Positions 7,924 to 16,269 of a stretch of DNA of 23,365 bases are shown here, one piece after another. The stretch spans positions 1-23,365 of the forward strand of contig JASLIH010000520.1 in assembly GCA_030152105.1 (NCBI GenBank), in the 5' to 3' direction. Position numbers and translations under genes: made by a program. This stretch comes from Actinomycetes bacterium. Its GTDB lineage: Bacteria > Actinomycetota > CALGFH01. The first letter of the stretch is position 1. The number at the start of each line of letters is the position of its first letter. Under the pieces are notes generated by a model, which saw nothing but the letters and a program-made list of their open reading frames with translations, did no database searches and was not told the origin of the DNA.

Positions 7924-7942
7924 GCCGGGCGAGCCGCCCGGC
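7924..7942 (-). terminator. Hairpin after cysM
   Basis: GCCGGGC (7924-7930), loop GAGCC, GCCCGGC (7936-7942): a perfect 7-bp GC stem starting three bases after the cysM stop on the minus strand. No T-run. It divides the cysteine operon from the murI operon. Confidence 0.65.
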
Positions 7943-7944
7943 CG

Positions 7945-9172
<1,228 letters not shown>

Positions 9173-9280
9173 CAAGGCCTCCTGAAAGCGGGTTCGCGTG
9201 GAGCGGGAGCACGGGGGGCGCCGGTGCTCAGGCGCCGGTGGACGGCCGGGACCGACATCGGCCGTAGCGGGCGGCCGGGC

Positions 9281-9304
9281 CCTGCCGGTGCCAGACCGGG
9301 CAGG
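9281..9304 (-). terminator. Hairpin between mec and cysO
   Basis: CCTGCCGGT (9281-9289) pairs with ACCGGGCAGG (9295-9304) apart from one bulged base; the loop is 5 nt. It lies in the 153-nt gap about 20 nt after the mec stop. It may be a partial terminator or attenuator, or an mRNA-stability element. Two copies of GGCGCCGGTG (9217-9226 and 9231-9240) occur further on in the same gap. Confidence 0.45.
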
Positions 9305-9325
9305 CCAGGCCATCGGCGGGCGGCC

Positions 9326-9742
9326 TCATCCGGCCACCCCGGCGGTCCGCCGCTCCAGCTCCTCCTCGTCGACCCGGCCGTCCCGGATGCGGAAGGCCCG
9401 CAGCACGGGCGCGTCCTGGTCGGCCAGGGAGAGGATCAGGTAGGCCGCGTCGGGGTAGGCGGCCAGCTCGACGTCGGTGCGGGAGGGGTAGGCCTCGGTG
9501 GCCACGTGCGAGTGGAAGATCCCGACCAGGTCGAGGCCGAGGTCGTCCATCTCGGTCATGGCCCGCAGCTGGGCCTTGGGCTCGACCACGTAGAAGGTCG
9601 GGCTGGCCTCGGCGTTGGGCAGGGCGTAGACGCGCTCGACCGACGCGTCGCGGCCGCCAAGCAGCGCGCAGGCCTCGTTCGGGTACTCGGCCCTGGCGTG
9701 CGCCACCAGGGCCTGGTACTGGTCGTCGTCGATCCGCAGCAT
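9326..9742 (-). CDS. mec: Mec, JAMM metallopeptidase releasing cysteine from CysO
   Basis: The product is 138 residues, a JAB1/MPN/Mov34 zinc peptidase. The JAMM signature is complete: Glu23 in YPNEACALLGG, His77 and His79 in FHSHVATEAYP, then Ser87 and Asp90 in SRTD. Mec hydrolyses CysO-cysteine to free cysteine and regenerate CysO. In related sulfur-carrier pathways such peptidases also remove extra C-terminal residues from the carrier, which this cysO would need. The ATG at 9742 is preceded by AGGAGG. selD lies 67 nt upstream on the same strand and cysO 153 nt downstream with a hairpin between, so the genes may be read together with some attenuation. Confidence 0.95.
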   Translation of the reverse strand: MLRIDDDQYQALVAHARAEYPNEACALLGGRDASVERVYALPNAEASPTFYVVEPKAQLRAMTEMDDLGLDLVGIFHSHVATEAYPSRTDVELAAYPDAAYLILSLADQDAPVLRAFRIRDGRVDEEELERRTAGVAG

Positions 9743-9809
9743 CGCCTTTCCTCCTGGTGACCGAGGGTAGCAGCCGGGGCTGGCCCCCGACCATGACCGC
9801 CCTCGGCCG

Positions 9810-10883
9810 TCAGCCGGACGGCAGCCGCCGCACCCCGATCCGCCCGGGGGGGCCGTCCAGCACACGGCCGATCACCGCCGGCTCGATCCCCCGGCCGCGG
9901 AGGTCGGCGACCAGGCCGCCGAGCCGCTCGGGGGCCACCGCCAGCAGCAGGCCGCCCGAGGTCTGGGCGTCGTGCAGCAGGGTGGCCACCACCGCGGGCA
10001 GGCCCTGCTCCAGCTGGACGTGGTCACGCAGGTAGGCCTCGTTGTTGCGGGTGCCGCCGGAGACGAACCCGGCTCCGGCCAGCTCGGCCGCCCCGGGCAG
10101 GAACGGCACCCGGGCGGCGTGGAGCTGCCCGGACACCCCGCTGGCCCGCAGCATCCGGTGGAGGTGGCCGAGCAGCCCGAACCCGGTCACGTCGGTGGCC
10201 GCCTCGACCCCGGCGGCCAGGGCGGCCTCGGCGGCGTCGCGGTTCAGGGTGGTCATGGCGGCGACCGCGGCCGCGACCGTGGCCGGGTCGGGGTGGCCCC
10301 GCTTGACCGCGGTGGCCACCACCCCGGTGCCGAGCGGCTTGGTCAGCACCAGCCGGTCCCCGGGGCGGGCCCGGGCGATGGTCAGCAGCCGGTCCGGGTC
10401 GGCCAGCCCGACCACGGCCAGGCCGTACTTGGGCTCCGGGTCGTCGATCGAGTGGCCGCCTACCACCGGGCAGCCGGCCTGGCCGGCCACCTCGGCCCCG
10501 CCCCGCAGCACCTCGGCGAGCAGCTCCACCGGCAGGTCGGCCGGCCAGGCGGTCAGGTTGAGGGCGATCAGGGGCCGGCCCCCCATGGCGTAGACGTCGG
10601 AGAGGGCGTTGGCGGCGGCGATCCGGCCCCAGTCGCGGGCGTCGTCGACGATGGGGGTGAAGAAGTCGGTGGTCAGCACCAGGGCCCGCTCGTCGTCCAG
10701 CCGGAGCACGGCCGCGTCGTCGCCCTCGGCCGCCCCGACGAGCAGGTTGGCGTCGGCCGCGCCGCCCAGCCCCTGGCCGACGCTGGCCATCAGCCGCTCC
10801 AGGGTGGCCAGGGGCAGCTTGCAGGCGCAGCCGGCCCCGTGCGAGAGAGAGGTCAGCCGGGGCAGCTCGGCGGCGGTGGTCAT
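9810..10883 (-). CDS. selD: Selenide, water dikinase (selenophosphate synthetase)
   Basis: The product is 357 residues. SelD makes selenophosphate from selenide and ATP, the donor for selenocysteine and selenouridine. The N-terminal active-site loop HGAGCACKLP has Cys19, Cys21 and Lys22, matching the catalytic Cys17/Cys19/Lys20 of E. coli; the codon is TGC, so this is the cysteine form, not selenocysteine. Later motifs are GDDAAV, TTDFFTPIVDD, GRIAAANALSDVYAMGG, VVGGHSIDDPEPKYGLAV and ATDVTGFGLLGHL. selA, selB and ybbB are not in the window. It sits upstream of mec and shares a 21-bp divergent region with the membrane gene at 10905. Its ATG follows TATCCT by six bases, so the transcript is probably leaderless. 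Confidence 0.96.
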   Translation of the reverse strand: MTTAAELPRLTSLSHGAGCACKLPLATLERLMASVGQGLGGAADANLLVGAAEGDDAAVLRLDDERALVLTTDFFTPIVDDARDWGRIAAANALSDVYAMGGRPLIALNLTAWPADLPVELLAEVLRGGAEVAGQAGCPVVGGHSIDDPEPKYGLAVVGLADPDRLLTIARARPGDRLVLTKPLGTGVVATAVKRGHPDPATVAAAVAAMTTLNRDAAEAALAAGVEAATDVTGFGLLGHLHRMLRASGVSGQLHAARVPFLPGAAELAGAGFVSGGTRNNEAYLRDHVQLEQGLPAVVATLLHDAQTSGGLLLAVAPERLGGLVADLRGRGIEPAVIGRVLDGPPGRIGVRRLPSG

Positions 10884-10888
10884 ACCCG

Positions 10889-10895
10889 TAGGATA
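10889..10895. promoter_or_regulatory. Bidirectional promoter core with overlapping -10 boxes (selD / membrane gene)
   Basis: The start codons at 10883 (minus) and 10905 (plus) are only 21 bp apart. Between them the plus strand reads TAGGATA: TAGGAT (10889-10894) is a plus-strand -10 box, and TATCCT (10895-10890) a minus-strand one. The minus box is six bases from the selD ATG. The plus box is ten bases from its ATG. The predicted start sites are about 18 bp apart. Only one polymerase could use the core at a time. Confidence 0.5.
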
Positions 10896-10904
10896 GGCCC
10901 CCTC

Positions 10905-11636
10905 ATGTTCGTCGCCGTCCTCCGTGACGCCTGGCGCCAGTACCGGCGCCGGCCCCTGGCCGCCGTTCTCGCGGTGGTCGTTGGCGGGCTGCCCGTGTTC
11001 CTCGAGCCCGACGAACCACTGGTGGCCGTGCCCCTGGCCGTTGTCCTGCTGGCCGCCGGGCTGCTGGTCGAGCTGTTCCTGGTGTCCTGGCTGGCCAGCG
11101 CCATCGACCCGGCGCCCTCGCCCACGCCGGCGGCGGCGGCCCTGGCCACCATGCGGCGCACCATCGGCCCCGGCGTCCGGGCTGGTCTGCTACGCGCCTT
11201 CTACCTGCTGGCGGCGCTGACGGTGGGGCTGCTGCTGTTCGGGTCGCGCGAGAGCGGGCCGCTGCCAGAGTCCGAGCAGACCAAGCTGGCCATCGGGCTG
11301 TGGCCGCTGTTCGGGTTCGCCTTCGCCTTCCTGGCCGTGCTGATGCAGCGGGTCGTGCTCGGCGGCGAGCGCAAGGTCCGGCAGGCGGCCAGCGTCTCCC
11401 ACCGGGTGGCCTCGGCCCACTTCCCGCTGTGCCTGCTCATCGGGCTGCTCCAGGCCAGCGGGCTGGTCCTGGCCAGCCTGGTGGTCGAGTTCTGGGTCCT
11501 GGCCGTGCTGTCGATCCTGCTCGCCCTGGCCGACCCCTACCTGATCGGCATGTGCAACGCCCTCTATCTCAGGACCCGGGCCGACCAGGAGCCGGTCGAC
11601 GCCGGCGACGGGTCGCTCAAGCCCCCACGCACGTGA
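10905..11636 (+). CDS. Polytopic membrane protein of unknown function
   Basis: The product is 243 residues and I do not recognise a family. Six hydrophobic segments are visible, roughly at residues 18-34, 40-66, 98-113, 128-150, 180-200 and 202-220. The N-terminus has a basic, amphipathic stretch (RDAWRQYRRRP), and a short basic loop precedes a GERKVRQAASVSHRVASAH segment between the fourth and fifth helices. There is no signal peptide, transport ATPase motif or obvious catalytic pair. The C-terminus is charged and probably cytoplasmic. It diverges from selD through a shared promoter core, so the two may be expressed alternately. Its 3' end overlaps the rhomboid gene on the other strand by 20 bp. 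It could be a small permease or a regulatory membrane protein; I cannot decide. Confidence 0.85.
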   Translation: MFVAVLRDAWRQYRRRPLAAVLAVVVGGLPVFLEPDEPLVAVPLAVVLLAAGLLVELFLVSWLASAIDPAPSPTPAAAALATMRRTIGPGVRAGLLRAFYLLAALTVGLLLFGSRESGPLPESEQTKLAIGLWPLFGFAFAFLAVLMQRVVLGGERKVRQAASVSHRVASAHFPLCLLIGLLQASGLVLASLVVEFWVLAVLSILLALADPYLIGMCNALYLRTRADQEPVDAGDGSLKPPRT

Positions 11637-12528
11637 GGCCGCTGCCGGGCGGGTAGTTGGCCACCCCGAGCACGGCCAGCACGACCCCGGCCAGGAAGGG
11701 CACGGCCAGGGCGGCCGCCCTGAGGCCGCGGTTGCTCGGCGCGACCGCGTCGTACAGGCCCATGGCCGTCAGCCCGGCCAGGAACCCGCCGATGTGGGCC
11801 AGGTTGTCGATGCTGGGGTTGCGGGAGGCGATGAACAGGTTGAGCAGCAGCACCAGCAGGAGGTTCTGGAGCGGGGCCGAGCCGCCCTCGCGGCGGCGCC
11901 GGAAGAAGTAGGCGACCAGGGCCCCCAGCAGGCCGAAGATCGCCCCCGAGGCCCCGACGCCCAGGGTGGTCTGGTTGAAGGCGAAGCTGGCCCCGGCCCC
12001 GACCAGGCCGGTGCCGACGTACAGGGCGACGAAGCGGACCCGCCCGAGCAGGCGCTCAAGGGTGGGCCCGAACGCCCACAGGGCCCAGCTGTTGAACGCC
12101 CAGTGGAGCAGCCCGCCGTGCAGCACCATCACTGTCAGCAGGCGCCACCACTGCCCGGACTCGGCGATGGCGGCGGCGTTCAGCGCCCCCAGCCGGCACA
12201 GCGCGCTGGCCGACGGGTCGAGCAGCCCGAACCCGCTGCCCGTGAGCAGGGCGGCCGCGAGCAGCATGAAGGTGTTGATGCCGAGCAGGGTCCAGGTGGC
12301 CAGGGGCCGCTCGGTGCCGGGGAGGCCGCGGGCCCGGACCGTGGCCCGGGCGTCGTCGGGGCAGAGCTGGCCGACCGGGGCCGGGTTGGCGCACTCGCCG
12401 CAGATCGGGCGCTCGCAGCGCGAGCAGCGCAGCCCGGTCTGCCGGTCCGGGTGCCGGTAGCAGAAGGTCGGGGTGGTCGACTTGGTCAGCCACTCCGGAC
12501 GGTCGGACTGGCCCTGGTCGTCGGGCAA
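11617..12528 (-). CDS. Rhomboid-family intramembrane serine protease with N-terminal B-box-like zinc finger
   Basis: The product is 303 residues. Residues 22-60 hold a cysteine/histidine-rich module (Cys23, His26, Cys35, Cys38, Cys43, Cys46, Cys56) like the B-box zinc finger often fused to actinobacterial rhomboids. Residues 78-300 form the six- or seven-helix rhomboid domain with Asn146 (HWAFNSW), catalytic Ser194 in GASGAIFGLLG and catalytic His245 in NLAHIGGFLAG. It would cleave transmembrane segments of substrate proteins; the substrate is unknown. The start is a TTG at 12528, supported by AAGGAG seven bases upstream (12540-12535). In M. tuberculosis a rhomboid gene (Rv1337) sits between cysM and murI; here that slot is empty and the rhomboid lies about 3.7 kb away, beyond selD. 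Its stop overlaps the opposing gene by 20 bp. Confidence 0.93.
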   Translation of the reverse strand: MPDDQGQSDRPEWLTKSTTPTFCYRHPDRQTGLRCSRCERPICGECANPAPVGQLCPDDARATVRARGLPGTERPLATWTLLGINTFMLLAAALLTGSGFGLLDPSASALCRLGALNAAAIAESGQWWRLLTVMVLHGGLLHWAFNSWALWAFGPTLERLLGRVRFVALYVGTGLVGAGASFAFNQTTLGVGASGAIFGLLGALVAYFFRRRREGGSAPLQNLLLVLLLNLFIASRNPSIDNLAHIGGFLAGLTAMGLYDAVAPSNRGLRAAALAVPFLAGVVLAVLGVANYPPGSGLTCVGA

Positions 12529-12565
12529 CAGGCGCTCCTTGGTTCGCGAAGCTCAAGCATGCCAT

Positions 12566-12586
12566 CTCTGCCCTGGTTGGGCAGGG
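12566..12586 (-). terminator. Hairpin after the glycosyltransferase gene
   Basis: CTGCCC (12568-12573) pairs with GGGCAG (12579-12584) around a 5-nt loop; one wobble and one further pair extend it to 12566-12586. It lies about 18 nt past the glycosyltransferase stop and before the rhomboid start. Confidence 0.5.
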
Positions 12587-12603
12587 ACGGCGGCGCGGGC
12601 TAC

Positions 12604-13860
12604 TCAGCGGGCCAGGAACCCGGGGATCGCCGGGAGCTTCAGCTCGGGCGGGTCGGGCAGGTCGGCGCCCGCCCGGACGGCGTCAACACTGGCCAGCGTG
12701 TGGTCGGCGATGGCGTCCCAGGACAGGGGGCCGACCGCGGCCTGGCGCAGGGCCCGGCGGCGCTCCCGGTCGCGTTTGAGGGCCCCCTGGATGGCCCGGG
12801 CGAACTCCGAGGGGTCTCTGGCGATCCAGACCAGCCGGCGCAGCTCGGCCGCCCCGGCGATCTCGGTGGTGACCACCGGCAGCCCGGCGGCCAGGTAGCC
12901 GAACAGCTTCTCGGGCACCACCGCCCGGGTCGCCGGGGCCACCTGGTGGGGGGCGACGGCCACGTCGGCCGCGGCCAGGTAGTCGGGCAGCAGCCGGTAG
13001 GGCCGGGGGCCGATCACGTGGACGTTGCGCAAGCCGGTGACCAGCGGCTGGAGGAAGTCGGCGGCCGGGCCGACGAACACGAAGCTCGCCTCCCGCAGCC
13101 GGTCGGCGGTGCCCCGGATGAGGCCGACGTTCAGGTAGGCCCGCATCGAGCCGGCGTAGATGATCAGCGGCCGGGGCAGCCCGGCCAGCTCGGCCGCTGG
13201 CGTGCCGCCGGCCAGTCCCTGGTCGGCCCCGACCGGGTGGAGCACGGTCCGCGGGTTGAGGGCGGCCAGCTCCTCGCGGAGCTCGCCGGTGCCGGCCCAG
13301 ACCAGGTCGGCCCCGGACAGCTGGGTCTTGTAGACGTCGTCGAGGGCCTGGCGCTCGTCGGCGTCGACCGGGTAGGGGGCGCGGGCGTCGCGGCGGACCA
13401 TGGCCAGCCTGGTCACGCCCCGGCCGCCGAGCCGGCTGGCCAGCTCCCCGGCGAAGGGGTGGGCCAGGCCGTGCAGCATCACCAGCGGCCTGGAGAAGGC
13501 CCCCTCGCGCTCGAGCATGGCCACGGTCGCGTCAAGGGCGGCCTCGCGCCGGTCGGGCTGGCTGGTCGGGGCGAACAGGTAGACCCCGTCGTCCTCGACC
13601 CCCTTGAGCCGGCGCAGCTGGCCCTCCATGTCCTGCTCCCAGCGGGGGTCGCGGAAGCGGCTGCGCAGCTCGGCCGGGTCGAACGGCGGCTGCACGTGGA
13701 ACACCCGCCCCACCCGCGGATGCCGGGCCAGCGCCCTGGCCAGCAGCTCGTCCCCCCGCCCGTACAGGCCCCAGTCGTCGAACGCCCAGGTCTTGAGGAC
13801 GTTGTAGGCCGGCTGGTCGCGTTGTTCCCGCCGCTCCTCCGCCAACCCTTGTTCCTCCAT
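12604..13860 (-). CDS. GT4-like glycosyltransferase
   Basis: The product is 418 residues with no signal peptide or membrane segment. It has the two-domain layout of GT-B enzymes. The N-terminal half opens VLKTWAFDDWGLYGRGDELLARAL, an unusual acceptor-side start. The C-terminal half has LIIYAGSMRAYLNVGLI, FVFVGPAADF, YLAAADVAVAPH and the donor-binding block VVPEKLFGYLAAGLPVVTTEIAG, where the glutamate of PEKL aligns with the EX7E motif of GT4 enzymes. Donor and acceptor are unknown; cell-envelope or exopolysaccharide sugar transfer is the usual role. An ATG at 13860 starts the frame, with TAGGAT 17 nt upstream as a possible -10 box. It is 48 nt behind msrB on the same strand and followed by a hairpin. 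Confidence 0.88.
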   Translation of the reverse strand: MEEQGLAEERREQRDQPAYNVLKTWAFDDWGLYGRGDELLARALARHPRVGRVFHVQPPFDPAELRSRFRDPRWEQDMEGQLRRLKGVEDDGVYLFAPTSQPDRREAALDATVAMLEREGAFSRPLVMLHGLAHPFAGELASRLGGRGVTRLAMVRRDARAPYPVDADERQALDDVYKTQLSGADLVWAGTGELREELAALNPRTVLHPVGADQGLAGGTPAAELAGLPRPLIIYAGSMRAYLNVGLIRGTADRLREASFVFVGPAADFLQPLVTGLRNVHVIGPRPYRLLPDYLAAADVAVAPHQVAPATRAVVPEKLFGYLAAGLPVVTTEIAGAAELRRLVWIARDPSEFARAIQGALKRDRERRRALRQAAVGPLSWDAIADHTLASVDAVRAGADLPDPPELKLPAIPGFLAR

Positions 13861-13908
13861 CGTCTCGGGGACGGCGCATCCTAACCGACCCCGGGGAGGA
13901 CGCCCGCG

Positions 13909-14307
13909 TTACGAGGCCTCGGGGTCGAGGTCCAATGCCAGCGAGTTGATGCAGTAGCGCTGGCCTGTGGGGCCGGGGCCGTCGGGGAACACGTGGCCCA
14001 GGTGGGAGCCGCAGCGGGCGCAGACCACCTCGGTGCGGACCATGCCGTGGCTGTGGTCAGAGCGCAGCTCGACCCCGGTGGCGTTGGCCGGCTCGGTGAA
14101 GCTGGGCCAGCCGGTGCCGGAGTCGAACTTGGCGTCGGAGCGGAACAGCTCGTTGCCGCAGGCGGCGCAGCGGTAGACGCCGTCCTGCTTGGAGTAGGTG
14201 TACTTGCCGGTGAACGGCGGCTCGGTCCCGGCCTCGCGCAGCACCCGGTACTGGTCGGGGCTGAGCTGCTCGCGCCACTCCTGCTCGGTCCTGGTCACTT
14301 CGGCCAT
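13909..14307 (-). CDS. msrB: Peptide-methionine (R)-S-oxide reductase
   Basis: The product is 132 residues, the normal size for MsrB. It reduces methionine-R-sulfoxide in proteins during oxidative stress, in the cytoplasm since no signal peptide is present. The structural zinc site is intact with two CxxC pairs (Cys47/Cys50 in RCAACG and Cys96/Cys99 in [12 protein letters not shown]). The catalytic Cys119 lies in [11 protein letters not shown]. Further family blocks are PPFTGKYT and [13 protein letters not shown]. The ATG at 14307 has a GAGGCGGGA ribosome-like sequence upstream. A TAGACT box at 14347-14342 could drive it with a leader of roughly 28 nt. It diverges from the phosphodiesterase gene at 14387. 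Confidence 0.96.
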   Translation of the reverse strand: MAEVTRTEQEWREQLSPDQYRVLREAGTEPPFTGKYTYSKQDGVYRCAACGNELFRSDAKFDSGTGWPSFTEPANATGVELRSDHSHGMVRTEVVCARCGSHLGHVFPDGPGPTGQRYCINSLALDLDPEAS

Positions 14308-14341
14308 GTCGTCCCGCCTCTCGCTCGACGTCGTCCCCTCC

Positions 14342-14380
14342 AGTCTACGAAGGCGGCCCCGGCTGGGCGTCGAGTACCCT
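14342..14380. promoter_or_regulatory. Divergent -10 boxes for msrB (minus) and the phosphodiesterase gene (plus)
   Basis: Minus-strand TAGACT (14347-14342) faces msrB. Plus-strand TACCCT (14375-14380) lies six bases before the ATG at 14387, giving a leaderless transcript. The two do not overlap. No -35 hexamers are evident. Confidence 0.45.
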
Positions 14381-14386
14381 GCGGCC

Positions 14387-15583
14387 ATGAGCACCTCGGC
14401 TCCGGCGGCGCCCGGCGAGACGGGCCCTCCCCCGCCGCCGCTCCCCCGCTACGGCGAGGCCTCGCTGGCCGACCTGATGCCGTCGCTGCTGGCCGCCCTG
14501 GACGTGCCCGGGTTCTCCAACCCGCTCGGGGTGGAGCCGCTGCGCCGGGCCTGCCTGCTGGTGGCCGACGGCCTCGGCTGGGAGCTGCTGCTGGCCAACC
14601 GCCGGGCCGCCCCCGTCCTGGCCGCCGCGGCCGAGCGGGGCGGGCCGGTGACCACCGGGTTCCCGTCGACCACGGCGACCAGCCTGGCCTCGATCGGCAC
14701 CGGGCTCCCGCCGGGCCGCCACGGCCTGGTCGGCTACACCATCGCCCTGCCCGGGATGGACCGGGCGTTCAACTGCCTGCGCTGGTCCCCGTACGGCCTC
14801 GGCGGCTCACGGGACCTGCGCGACCGGGTCGTGCCCGAGCGGGCCCAGCCCGAGCCGACCGCCTTCGAGGCCGCGGCCGCCGACGGGGTCGAGGTCACTC
14901 TGGTCGGGGCGGGCGAGTACGCCACCTCCGGCTTCACCAGGGCCGCCCTGCGCGGTGGCGACTACTGGCGCACCCACTCCCTCGGCGACCAGGCCGCCGG
15001 GGCCCTGCGCGGTCTCGGCAGGGGCCGGCGCAGCCTGGTCTACCTCTACCATCCCGACCTGGACCGTACCGGGCACGTCCGCGGGGCCGGGGCCGAGGCC
15101 TGGCGCCTGGAGCTGGCCCACATCGACCGGCTGGTCGACCAGATCGCCGAGCGCCTGCCCGGCGACGCCGCCCTGTTCGTCACTGGCGACCACGGCATGG
15201 TCGACCTCCGCCCCGCCGAGCGGGTCGACCTGGCCGACCAGCCGGAGCTGGCCGCCGGGGTCCGCCTCCTGGCCGGCGAGGCCAGGGCCAGGCATGTCCA
15301 CACCCAGCGGGGCGCCGCCGACGATGTCCTGGCCAGCTGGCGGGGCCTGCTCGGCCATGCCATGTGGGTCGTCCCCGGGGAGGAGGCCATCACCGCCGGC
15401 TGGTTCGGGCCTGAGGTCTCCGACGACGCCCGTTCCCGCATCGGCGACGTCGTCGCCGCCGCCCACGGCCCCATCGGCGTCGTCCAGCGCGAGGTCGACC
15501 CGACCCAGGCCCTCCTCACCGGCCACCACGGCTCCATGACCCCGGCCGAGCAGCTGGTCCCGTTCCTGGAGCTCCGCCGCTAG
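14387..15583 (+). CDS. Alkaline-phosphatase-superfamily phosphodiesterase (nucleotide pyrophosphatase type)
   Basis: The product is 398 residues. Metal and nucleophile residues of the NPP branch are in order: Asp61 in LLVADGLGW, nucleophile Thr96 in [16 protein letters not shown], Asp226 and His230 in DLDRTGH, Asp268-His269 in VTGDHGM, and a late His in TGHHGSMTP. Enzymes of this type cleave phosphodiester or pyrophosphate bonds in nucleotides or lipid-linked substrates with two zinc ions. There is no signal peptide: the N-terminus is a Pro/Ala-rich 20-residue stretch, so a cytoplasmic location is likely, which is less common for this family. The ATG at 14387 follows TACCCT by six bases and has no ribosome site. 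The C-terminal stop shares CTAG (15580-15583) with the small gene on the other strand. Confidence 0.9.
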   Translation: MSTSAPAAPGETGPPPPPLPRYGEASLADLMPSLLAALDVPGFSNPLGVEPLRRACLLVADGLGWELLLANRRAAPVLAAAAERGGPVTTGFPSTTATSLASIGTGLPPGRHGLVGYTIALPGMDRAFNCLRWSPYGLGGSRDLRDRVVPERAQPEPTAFEAAAADGVEVTLVGAGEYATSGFTRAALRGGDYWRTHSLGDQAAGALRGLGRGRRSLVYLYHPDLDRTGHVRGAGAEAWRLELAHIDRLVDQIAERLPGDAALFVTGDHGMVDLRPAERVDLADQPELAAGVRLLAGEARARHVHTQRGAADDVLASWRGLLGHAMWVVPGEEAITAGWFGPEVSDDARSRIGDVVAAAHGPIGVVQREVDPTQALLTGHHGSMTPAEQLVPFLELRR

Positions 15584-15777
15584 GACCGGCCCCGGCTGGC
15601 CCGGCGGGCGGCCACGGCGACCCCGCTCAGCAGGAGCGCGACGGGGAGGGCGCAGCCGCCGCCGCGCATGCGGGCCCGCGGGCTTCCGGGGCCGGCGATC
15701 GGCGCCTCGTCGGCGTAGTTCTCGTCCTCCTGCCAGTCGGGCACGCCGTCCAGATCCCTGTCCCTGTCCCAGTCCAT
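15580..15777 (-). CDS. Small protein with calcium-binding loop and C-terminal membrane segment
   Basis: The product is 65 residues; no named family is recognised. Residues 4-20 are acidic and contain DRDLDGVPDWQE, which fits the DxDxDGxxDxxE calcium loop of thrombospondin type 3 repeats (Asp6, Asp8, Asp10, Asp14, Glu17). A Pro/Gly/Ala linker follows, then RGGGC, a hydrophobic stretch of about 15 residues (ALPVALLLSGVAVAA) and a basic tail RRASRGRS. There is no N-terminal signal peptide, so it may be tail-anchored. The Gly-rich, hydrophobic, basic ending resembles tripartite C-terminal sorting signals. The ATG at 15777 has GGTGGAGG five bases upstream, and TAGCAT (15812-15807) is a plausible -10 box, which together argue that it is real. 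It diverges from the YjbR-like gene. Confidence 0.7.
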   Translation of the reverse strand: MDWDRDRDLDGVPDWQEDENYADEAPIAGPGSPRARMRGGGCALPVALLLSGVAVAARRASRGRS

Positions 15778-15839
15778 GGCGTCCTCCACCCCCCTCGGCG
15801 GCGCCAATGCTAACCCGCCGCCCACGACAGCATCCGGGG

Positions 15840-15861
15840 CCTGTCCACGCCCTGTCCACGC
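15840..15861. repeat. Tandem direct repeat in a divergent promoter region
   Basis: CCTGTCCACGC occurs twice back to back (15840-15850 and 15851-15861), so the sites are 11 bp apart, about one helical turn. It lies between the start codons at 15777 (minus) and 15913 (plus). A protein binding the same face of the helix twice is a reasonable guess; no binder is known. Chance duplication is possible. Confidence 0.5.
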
Positions 15862-15912
15862 CCCGTGGGAAGATCCTTCGACGGGTGAGGACACGCTGCC
15901 GCGAGGGGACGG

Positions 15913-16269
15913 ATGGACCGGGACCGCATGCTCCGCTACCTGAACGACCGGCCGGGGGCGGTCGAGGACTACCCCTTTGGCGACGACGTGGCCGTGTTCA
16001 AGGTCGGCGGCCGCGTCTTCGCCATCTGCGCCCTCAGCGGCCAGCCAGGCAGTGTCAGCCTGAAGTGCGACCCCACCCTGGCCGAGGCCCTGCGCCAGCG
16101 CTACCCGTCCGTCACCCCCGGCTATCACCTGAACAAGCGGCACTGGAACACGGTCCAGCTGGACGGGTCGGTGCCCGGCGACGAGCTGACCGAGCTGGTC
16201 GACCACTCCTGGGAGCTGGTGGTGGCCCGGCTCCCCCGGCGCGACCGCGAGGGGCTCGGCGCCGGCTAG
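15913..16269 (+). CDS. MmcQ/YjbR family protein
   Basis: The product is 118 residues and fills the YjbR (MmcQ-like) domain. Landmarks are MLRYLNDRPGAVEDYPFGDDVAVFKVGGRVFAI at the start (given here in outline), a central SLKCDPTLAEALRQRYP, the conserved GYHLNKRHWNTVQLDG, and a final DELTELVDHSWELVVARLP helix. The fold is related to the CyaY/DNA-binding-like alpha/beta structures; members are annotated as DNA-binding, but no clear function is established. The ATG at 15913 is preceded by GAGGGGACGG. It shares the divergent region with the calcium-loop protein. Its TAG stop overlaps the stop of the Nit-Nudix gene on CTAG at 16266-16269. Confidence 0.92.
   Translation: MDRDRMLRYLNDRPGAVEDYPFGDDVAVFKVGGRVFAICALSGQPGSVSLKCDPTLAEALRQRYPSVTPGYHLNKRHWNTVQLDGSVPGDELTELVDHSWELVVARLPRRDREGLGAG

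Noticed and set aside
10821..10832. Selenocysteine at the SelD active site
   Set aside because: Both active-site positions read TGC (cysteine), not TGA, and no SECIS-like stem was apparent.
11794..13884. A 696-codon open frame on the plus strand
   Set aside because: It runs antisense to the rhomboid and glycosyltransferase genes, both of which show intact family motifs. Long open antisense frames are expected at this GC content; its translation is low-complexity Gly/Pro/Arg/Gln.
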